From an uncultured Oscillospiraceae bacterium (GTDB taxonomy: Bacteria; Bacillota; Clostridia; Oscillospirales; Oscillospiraceae): a stretch of 27,493 bases of DNA. The position numbers and the translations under genes are program-made. Numbering within the stretch: the first letter of the stretch is position 1; the number at the start of each line of letters is the position of its first letter. The stretch is taken from assembly GCA_934589705.1 (NCBI GenBank), contig CAKTOH010000018.1, forward strand, positions 1 through 27,493. The letters are read 5' to 3'. Below, piece by piece: positions 22,210-27,493 of the stretch. Below the pieces are notes generated by a model that was not told where the DNA came from, made no database searches, and worked only from the letters and a program-made list of their open reading frames with translations.

Positions 22210-23547
22210 ATGGACGAGGAACTTCTGTCCCGGCAGCTGCCCCAGTCGCTGGAAGCGGAGCAGGCGGTGCTTGGCTCGATTCTCATCGACAGCCGGTGCA
22301 TCACCGATGTGGTGGGCATTGTGAAGCCGGAGGATTTCTACCTTCAGCAGAATCGGGAGATTTTTGAAGCCATCTATACCATGTTCAACTTCTCCCAGAC
22401 CATCGACCCGGTGACGGTGCTGGATAAGCTGAAGGAGCTGGGCTATTACCACGACAATTCCAGAGACTACATTTTGCAGCTGATGGAAATTACCCCCACC
22501 GCTGCCAATGTGGTTCGCTATGCCAACATTGTCCGGGACAAGGCCATGCTCCGGGAGCTGAATCAGGCCGCCACGGACATCCACGAGATGGTGTCCGAAG
22601 AGGTTGGTACGCCGGCGGAGATGCTGGAATCCGCGGAAAAGAAAATCTACGCCCTGCGCAAGGGCGAGCGGGGAGACAGCCTGGAGCACATCGGTACGAC
22701 CCTGCACAAGGTTTTTGACCGGCTGACGGAGCTGGCTCAGTCCGATTCTCTGATTCCCGGCCTGTCCACAGGCCTGCGGGACTTGGATACCCGGATCAAC
22801 GGCCTGAATAAATCCGACCTTCTGCTGGTGGCGGCTCGTCCCGCCATGGGCAAGTCCGCCTTTGCCCTGAATATCGGGGTGAATGTGGCGAAAAAGTACA
22901 AAAAAACCGTGGCCATCTTCAACCTGGAAATGTCCCGGGAGCAGCTGGCCATGCGTCTATTGGCCAACGAAGCCTTTGTGGAGCTGCAAAAGCTGGCCAC
23001 CGGCAAGCTTAATGAGGACGAGTGGGCAAAGCTGTGCATGGCCTCGGCGGCTCTGAGCCAGACGGACATCCGCATCGATGACAACCCCTCCGTCACCGTG
23101 GCGGACATCAACGCCAAGTGCCGGAGGCTGGATAATCTGGGCCTTGTCATCATCGACTATTTGCAGCTGATGCAGGGCTCTGGCTACGGCAAGAACAACG
23201 AAAACCGCGTGGTGGTGGTGGGCGAGATTTCCCGGTCCCTGAAAATTATGGCCAAGGAACTGAACGTGCCCGTCATCTGCCTGAGCCAGCTGTCCCGTGC
23301 GGTGGAAAGCCGGACGGACAAGCGGCCGATCCTTTCAGACCTCCGGGAATCCGGCGCCATCGAGCAGGACGCGGACTCGGTGATGTTCCTCTACCGGGAC
23401 GAATATTATCACGAAAACACCGAGGACAAGGGCATTGCCGAGTGTATTGTGGCGAAGAACCGTCACGGCGAAACCGGCGCGGTGAAGCTTCAGTGGATCG
23501 GTCAGTACCAGACCTTCGCGGATCGGGAGTGGAAGCATGCGGAATAA
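22210..23547 (+). CDS. dnaB: Replicative DNA helicase
   Basis: A 445-aa DnaB-family hexameric helicase (DnaC in B. subtilis naming). The N-terminal domain has LPQSLEAEQAVLGSILID, the DnaG-interacting part. The RecA-like motor carries LSTGLRDLDTRINGL and Walker A ARPAMGKSA at residues 209-217. NLEMSREQLAMRLLA, VIIDYLQLM (Walker B), SQLSRAVESRTDKRPILSDLRESGAIEQDAD and FLYRDEYY follow in order. AAAGGAG lies 7 nt before the ATG. It overlaps tilS by 11 nt. Distance from rplI is 307 nt, enlarged by repeats, and no separate promoter was recognised in that gap. Confidence 0.98.
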   Translation: MDEELLSRQLPQSLEAEQAVLGSILIDSRCITDVVGIVKPEDFYLQQNREIFEAIYTMFNFSQTIDPVTVLDKLKELGYYHDNSRDYILQLMEITPTAANVVRYANIVRDKAMLRELNQAATDIHEMVSEEVGTPAEMLESAEKKIYALRKGERGDSLEHIGTTLHKVFDRLTELAQSDSLIPGLSTGLRDLDTRINGLNKSDLLLVAARPAMGKSAFALNIGVNVAKKYKKTVAIFNLEMSREQLAMRLLANEAFVELQKLATGKLNEDEWAKLCMASAALSQTDIRIDDNPSVTVADINAKCRRLDNLGLVIIDYLQLMQGSGYGKNNENRVVVVGEISRSLKIMAKELNVPVICLSQLSRAVESRTDKRPILSDLRESGAIEQDADSVMFLYRDEYYHENTEDKGIAECIVAKNRHGETGAVKLQWIGQYQTFADREWKHAE

Positions 23548-24823
23548 GCTGCTGAAATTCATCCGGGAGCAGAATCTGATTGCCCCGGGGGATACGGTGA
23601 TTTGCGCGGTGTCCGGAGGGGCAGATTCCGTAGCAATGCTGTTTGCGCTGTACCTTCTCAGGGAAAAGCTGGAAATTACCCTGGAAGCGGCCCATTTCAA
23701 CCACAATCTCCGGGGGGAGGAATCCCTTCGGGATGAGACCTTCGTCCGGGAGTTTTGCGCCCGGTATGACATTCCCCTCCATGCGGCCTCCGGTGAAATT
23801 CACCCCGGGAAGAAGGGGTTGGAGGCCGCCGCCCGGGATGCCCGGTACGCCTTTCTGGAAAGCCTTCCCGGGAAAATCGCCACCGCCCACACCGCCGACG
23901 ACAACGCCGAGACCATCCTCATGCACCTGGTTCGGGGCACCGGCCTGAAAGGCCTGGGCGGTATCGCGCCTCAGCGGGGGAAGCTGATTCGTCCCATGCT
24001 GGGCATTACCCGCCGGGAGGTGGAAGACTTTCTGACGGAGTGGCACCTTCCCCATGTGGAGGACAGCACCAACGAAACCGATGCCTTTCTCCGGAATCGG
24101 CTGCGGCATCACGTCATGCCTCTTTTGCAGGCAGAAAATCCCAGAATCGCCGAAAACCTTTCCCAAATGGCACTGCGCCTGCGGGAAGATGAAGCCTGTT
24201 TGTCCCGGCAGAGCCACTATGAGACGCTGCCGGAAGTCGAAGCCCTGCGCACCCTTCCGAGTGCCGTCCGAAGCCGGATGCTGGAGCGGTTTCTGAAGGA
24301 AAATGGGGTGCGGGAGCCGGAGGATGTGCACATCGCCCAGGCGGAGGCGCTGGTATTTTCGGAAAGCCCTTCCGCTTCGGCGGCCTTTCCCGGTGGCGTG
24401 ACCCTTTCCCGGCAGTACGGCAGGCTTACGGCAAATCCAACCGGGGAAGCCTTCACGCCCGTGACGCTGACCTGTCCCGGAAGCGCGGAAATGGCGGGCA
24501 TCCGAATCACCTGTGAACCGGCTCGGGAGCTGGCACAGTCGGAGAACCTTCTGACGGTGTGCCCGGTGGGGAAGATTTCCATCCGTCCCCGGCAGACCGG
24601 GGACAAAATCCGGCTTTCCGGGGGCAGCAAGTCCCTGAAAAAGCTCTTTATCGACCGAAAGATTCCGTCGGCAGACCGGGAGCGGATTCCGGTGGTCTGC
24701 GATGAGACCGGAATCCTGGGGGTCTATTCCATTGGCGTAAATTTGGAGCGGGCGGCGCAAATACTTCCCGCCGTGACTATCCGTTTTGACAGAATACAGG
24801 GGGAGACAGAAAATGCACAATGA
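23537..24823 (+). CDS. tilS: tRNA(Ile)-lysidine synthase
   Basis: A 428-aa TilS, which converts C34 of the minor tRNA-Ile (CAU anticodon) to lysidine so that it reads AUA. The N-terminal PP-loop is AVSGGADSVAML (SGGADS at residues 26-31). It is followed by EAAHFNHNLRGEESLRDE, GLEAAARDARYAFLE, TAHTADDNAETILMHLVRGTGLKGLGGI and EDSTNETDAFLRNRLRHHVMPLL. The C-terminal TilS domain (about 350-428) includes RPRQTGDKIRLSGGSKSLKKLFIDRKIP. The start overlaps dnaB by 11 nt, with GGGAG 7 nt upstream, and the end overlaps hpt by 11 nt, so all three are likely translationally coupled. It joins ileS, miaA, miaB and dus as tRNA genes in this window. Confidence 0.97.
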   Translation: MRNKLLKFIREQNLIAPGDTVICAVSGGADSVAMLFALYLLREKLEITLEAAHFNHNLRGEESLRDETFVREFCARYDIPLHAASGEIHPGKKGLEAAARDARYAFLESLPGKIATAHTADDNAETILMHLVRGTGLKGLGGIAPQRGKLIRPMLGITRREVEDFLTEWHLPHVEDSTNETDAFLRNRLRHHVMPLLQAENPRIAENLSQMALRLREDEACLSRQSHYETLPEVEALRTLPSAVRSRMLERFLKENGVREPEDVHIAQAEALVFSESPSASAAFPGGVTLSRQYGRLTANPTGEAFTPVTLTCPGSAEMAGIRITCEPARELAQSENLLTVCPVGKISIRPRQTGDKIRLSGGSKSLKKLFIDRKIPSADRERIPVVCDETGILGVYSIGVNLERAAQILPAVTIRFDRIQGETENAQ

Positions 24824-25355
24824 TATTGAGAAGATCCTGCTGAGCGAGCAGCAGATTCAGGCCAGAATCCAGGAACTGGGAGAGATCCTGACCAAGGAAT
24901 ACGCAGACAAGAACCCGGTGATCGTAGGCGTTCTCAAGGGCGTGGTGGTGTTCTACGCGGACATGATTCGTCACATTCAAGTGCCCTGCCAGTTGGATTT
25001 TATGTGGATTTCCTCCTATGCCGGAGCCGATTCCACCGGCAAAATGCTGGTGCGCCAGGATGTGACCGCGGACATCGAGGGTCGGCATGTGCTGATTCTG
25101 GAGGACATTTTCGACACCGGCAATTCCCTGGAATTCACGGTGAACCACCTGAAAAAGCAGAACCCCGCCTCCATCAAAATCTGCACCCTGCTGGATAAGC
25201 CGGAACGCCGCCGACCCGGCGTGACCCTGAAAGCGGATTACGTTGGCTTTACCATTCCCAATGCCTTTGTGGTGGGCTACGGCCTGGACTACAATGAAAA
25301 ATACCGGAACCTGCCCTATGTGGGCATTCTGAAGCCGGAAGTCTATGCAAAATAA
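24813..25355 (+). CDS. hpt: Hypoxanthine phosphoribosyltransferase
   Basis: A 180-aa type I phosphoribosyltransferase salvaging hypoxanthine (and probably guanine) with PRPP. VIVGVLKGVVVFYADMIRHI is the first PRPP-side loop. VLILEDIFDTGNSLEFTVNHL (ED at 97-98, DTGNS at 101-105) is the PRPP-binding motif. KADYVGFTIPNAFVVGYGLDYNEKYRNLPYVG is the family C-terminus. The ATG at 24813 has GGGGGAG 7 nt upstream; an in-frame start 27 nt earlier lacks support. The tilS-hpt-ftsH order is the standard Firmicutes arrangement. Confidence 0.96.
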   Translation: MHNDIEKILLSEQQIQARIQELGEILTKEYADKNPVIVGVLKGVVVFYADMIRHIQVPCQLDFMWISSYAGADSTGKMLVRQDVTADIEGRHVLILEDIFDTGNSLEFTVNHLKKQNPASIKICTLLDKPERRRPGVTLKADYVGFTIPNAFVVGYGLDYNEKYRNLPYVGILKPEVYAK

Positions 25356-25367
25356 GGAGAACCCCCA

Positions 25368-27251
25368 TTGAAAAATCGTAGAATTGTCCCCACGCTCATT
25401 TATCTGGTGCTGCTGATCGCGGTGTTTTCCTGGCTGAGCGGTGTGTTCACCCAAAGCCAGGATCAGATTCCCTATTCCACCGTGCTGAAGCTGTTCCGCA
25501 ATGAGCAGGTCAAGTCCTTCGTTGTGGACGACCATGTGATGACCATGGAGCTGCGCAGTGCCTACAACGGCCAGACCAGCCTCACCGCCACCATTGCCGA
25601 CGTAGACCGGTTCGTCCGGGAAATGGAGCCGCTGCTTCAGGCGCAGACCGACTCCGGGGTGCTGGAATACTACCATTTCCGTCCGGAAAAGGAGCCTTCG
25701 GCTTACGATCTGGTGCTGCCGCTGGTGCTTGCCGGGCTGGTGCTGCTGTTTGCCTGGGGCTTTATGGCCGGACGGGCCAACAACGCCAATCCGCTGAGCA
25801 ATTTCGGAAAGGCGCGGACGACCCTGGGCGTGCCCGAGGGGAAGAAGGTCACCTTCGCCGACGTGGCCGGTGCGGACGAGGAGAAGCAGGAGCTTCAGGA
25901 AATCGTGGATTTCCTGCGCAATCCGGAAAAATTCCGGGAAATCGGCGCCAAAATCCCCCACGGTCTGCTGCTTGTGGGCCCTCCCGGCACTGGCAAGACC
26001 CTCCTTGCCCGGGCGGCAGCCGGAGAGGCGGACGTGCAGTTTCTCTCGATTTCCGGCTCGGATTTTGTGGAAATGTATGTGGGCGTAGGCGCAAGCCGTG
26101 TGAGAGACCTTTTTGAGCAGGCCAAGAAAATCGCTCCGGCCATTGTCTTCATCGATGAAATCGACGCGGTAGGCCGGAAGCGTGGCTCCGGTCTGGGCGG
26201 CGGACACGATGAGAAGGAGCAGACCCTGAACCAGCTGCTGGTGGAAATGGACGGCTTCTCCCGAAACGAGGGGGTCATCGTGCTGGCGGCCACCAACCGG
26301 CCTGACATTCTGGATCCGGCTTTGCTGCGTCCCGGCCGGTTTGACCGGCAGATTCATGTGGGTCGTCCCGATGTGAAGGGTCGTGAGGAAATCCTCAAGG
26401 TGCACGCAAAGGACAAGAAGCTGGACGGCTCCGTTGACTTAAAAACCGTGGCTCGCTCCACCGCCGGTTTTACCGGTGCCGACTTGAGCAACCTGCTCAA
26501 TGAGGCGGCGATCTTGGCCGCCCGGGAAAACCGCCCGGTGCTGACCATGGAGGATCTGAACGAGGCGCTGATGAAAATCACCGCTGGCCCTGCGAAGAAG
26601 AGCCGGGTGCAGACCCGGAAGGATCTTCGGGAGACCGCCATTCACGAGGCCGGACACGCCGTAGCCATGTACCGACTGCCCACCCACGACCCGGTGCGGC
26701 ACATTACCATCATTCCCAGAGGCCAGTCCCTGGGCTCCACCTGGTCGCTGCCCAAGGACGATTCGTCTAATCTGACCCGCAACGAGATGTACGAGCAGAT
26801 CGTGTCCCTGCTGGGCGGTCGGGTGGCGGAGGCCCTGTTCCTGGGGGATATCTCCGTGGGCGCGTCTAATGACATTGACCGGGCAACCAAGCTGGCCCGG
26901 GATATGGTGGCGCGGTACGGCATGTGCGAGAAGCTGGGCACCGTGTCCTATCTGGACGGCGGCGAGGTGTTTATTGGCCGGGATTATCAGACCACTAAGA
27001 GCTATTCCGAGAAGGTGGCGGGCACCATTGACGACGAGGTGAAGACTCTGATTGACAAGGCCTATGACCATTGCCGGAAAATTCTGACCGAGGACGCGGA
27101 AAAGCTGAATCAGGTGGTGGAGTTCCTGCTGGACAAGGAATCCATGACCGGTGAGCAGTTCGAGGCCATTATGGAGGGCCGGAAGGTGGAGGAGGCTTCC
27201 TCCACCGCTATGTTCGATGCCTTCCAGGAGCCGAAGGAAACGGAAGAATAA
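25368..27251 (+). CDS. ftsH: ATP-dependent zinc metalloprotease FtsH
   Basis: A 627-aa hexameric AAA+ protease of the cytoplasmic membrane that degrades misfolded and regulatory membrane proteins. Transmembrane helices are at about 8-26 and 114-135, with an extracytoplasmic domain between them. Walker A GPPGTGKT is at 204-211, the pore motif [14 protein letters not shown] at 233-246, Walker B FIDEID at 261-266, and the second region of homology [21 protein letters not shown] at about 308-327. The zinc motif HEAGH is at 426-430, and the third ligand is in the [10 protein letters not shown] region. It begins with TTG at 25368, preceded by AAGGAG at 8 nt, which should lower initiation. It is the last gene of the cluster, followed by a strong hairpin. 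Confidence 0.97.
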   Translation: MKNRRIVPTLIYLVLLIAVFSWLSGVFTQSQDQIPYSTVLKLFRNEQVKSFVVDDHVMTMELRSAYNGQTSLTATIADVDRFVREMEPLLQAQTDSGVLEYYHFRPEKEPSAYDLVLPLVLAGLVLLFAWGFMAGRANNANPLSNFGKARTTLGVPEGKKVTFADVAGADEEKQELQEIVDFLRNPEKFREIGAKIPHGLLLVGPPGTGKTLLARAAAGEADVQFLSISGSDFVEMYVGVGASRVRDLFEQAKKIAPAIVFIDEIDAVGRKRGSGLGGGHDEKEQTLNQLLVEMDGFSRNEGVIVLAATNRPDILDPALLRPGRFDRQIHVGRPDVKGREEILKVHAKDKKLDGSVDLKTVARSTAGFTGADLSNLLNEAAILAARENRPVLTMEDLNEALMKITAGPAKKSRVQTRKDLRETAIHEAGHAVAMYRLPTHDPVRHITIIPRGQSLGSTWSLPKDDSSNLTRNEMYEQIVSLLGGRVAEALFLGDISVGASNDIDRATKLARDMVARYGMCEKLGTVSYLDGGEVFIGRDYQTTKSYSEKVAGTIDDEVKTLIDKAYDHCRKILTEDAEKLNQVVEFLLDKESMTGEQFEAIMEGRKVEEASSTAMFDAFQEPKETEE

Positions 27252-27259
27252 CGAAGCGC

Positions 27260-27297
27260 GGGGCTGCCCCATCTGGGGCAGCCCCGTGCTTGTGTTT
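27260..27297 (+). terminator. Probable terminator after ftsH
   Basis: A perfect 11-bp stem GGGGCTGCCCC-ATCT-GGGGCAGCCCC (27260-27285) lies 8 nt after the ftsH stop. The following tract is only moderately T-rich (GTGCTTGTGTTTT), so efficiency is uncertain. Confidence 0.65.
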
Positions 27298-27348
27298 TCA
27301 CAGAGTGAAGATACGCTGACAGAAGTAGTGTACCGAAGCAGAAGTTGC

Positions 27349-27387
27349 CATTGCGAACCAGTGCCGCAGCACTGGTGTGGCAATCCG
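27349..27387 (+). repeat. Dispersed hairpin repeat, copy e
   Basis: CATTGCGAACCAG... with inner stem CCAGTGC-CGCA-GCACTGG and outer stem ATTGC/GCAAT. It begins a second composite element (copy e, then R3) that repeats the order of 17136-17241 and continues past the window end. Confidence 0.85.
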
Positions 27388-27392
27388 TTTCC

Positions 27393-27453
27393 TTGCCTTC
27401 CCTTGGGGGAAGGTGTCTCGCGCGTCTCACGCAAGCGCGAGACGGATGAGGGC
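27393..27453. repeat. 61-bp double-hairpin dispersed repeat, copy R3
   Basis: Same two palindromes as R1 and R2, with minor changes (CCTTCCCTTGGGGGAAGG, GTGTCTCGCGC). It is followed at about 27461-27485 by a CTCCCCTT/AAGGGGAG palindrome like the CTCCC palindrome after R2. The window ends inside this composite. Confidence 0.85.
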
Positions 27454-27493
27454 AAAGGCTCCCCTTGCTGATCAAGGGGAGCTGCCCCAGTGC

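Noticed and set aside
1..27493. CRISPR array, prophage, integrase, defence system or biosynthetic cluster
   Set aside because: No regularly spaced direct repeats and no genes of those kinds were found; all the protein genes are housekeeping or close accessories.

Overview
The window looks like core chromosome from a GC-rich Clostridia member, most likely Oscillospiraceae/Ruminococcaceae. That placement is inferred from gene order, gene content and the style of dispersed repeats; no marker was searched. Nearly every gene is a conserved housekeeping gene. The unusual content lies in the intergenic RNA and repeat elements.

Layout. 1-42 is the 5' half of a tRNA-Thr(UGU) gene on the minus strand with its promoter. 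171-5591 (minus) is a division and translation block, yggS-sepF-divIVA-ileS, with ileS under a T-box leader. 5611-14277 (minus) is a long tRNA-modification and mismatch-repair operon, miaB-mutS-CPBP protease-mutL-CrtO-like acyltransferase-miaA-hfq, ending at a strong terminator. A divergent promoter region at 14277-14642 also drives a membrane-anchored parvulin-type foldase on the plus strand, which converges with a dihydrouridine synthase gene on a shared bidirectional terminator. RNase J (minus, TTG start, about 195-nt structured leader) diverges from the plus-strand cluster gdpP-rplI-dnaB-tilS-hpt-ftsH, the classical Firmicutes arrangement for c-di-AMP hydrolysis, ribosome, replication, tRNA-Ile lysidine synthesis, purine salvage and membrane proteolysis.

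The main discovery candidate is a structured RNA about 165-170 nt long, present twice: copy A at 3168-3336 (minus) and copy B at 14454-14617 (plus). Six sequence blocks, 74 of 75 aligned bases, are nearly identical between the copies. The two long helices that join them have different sequences in each copy yet stay self-complementary, the covariation expected of a selected RNA fold. Copy B starts just after a predicted transcription start and ends at the ribosome binding site of the foldase gene. Copy A sits inside the ileS T-box leader, between the specifier stem and the antiterminator, flanked by TTA on both sides as if inserted. I do not recognise it as a known riboswitch class.

Two families of dispersed palindromic repeats also occur: five copies of a hairpin repeat with covarying tips and three copies of a 61-bp double-hairpin repeat. 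They are partly assembled into composite elements with inverted ends at 17136-17392 and from 27349 past the window edge.
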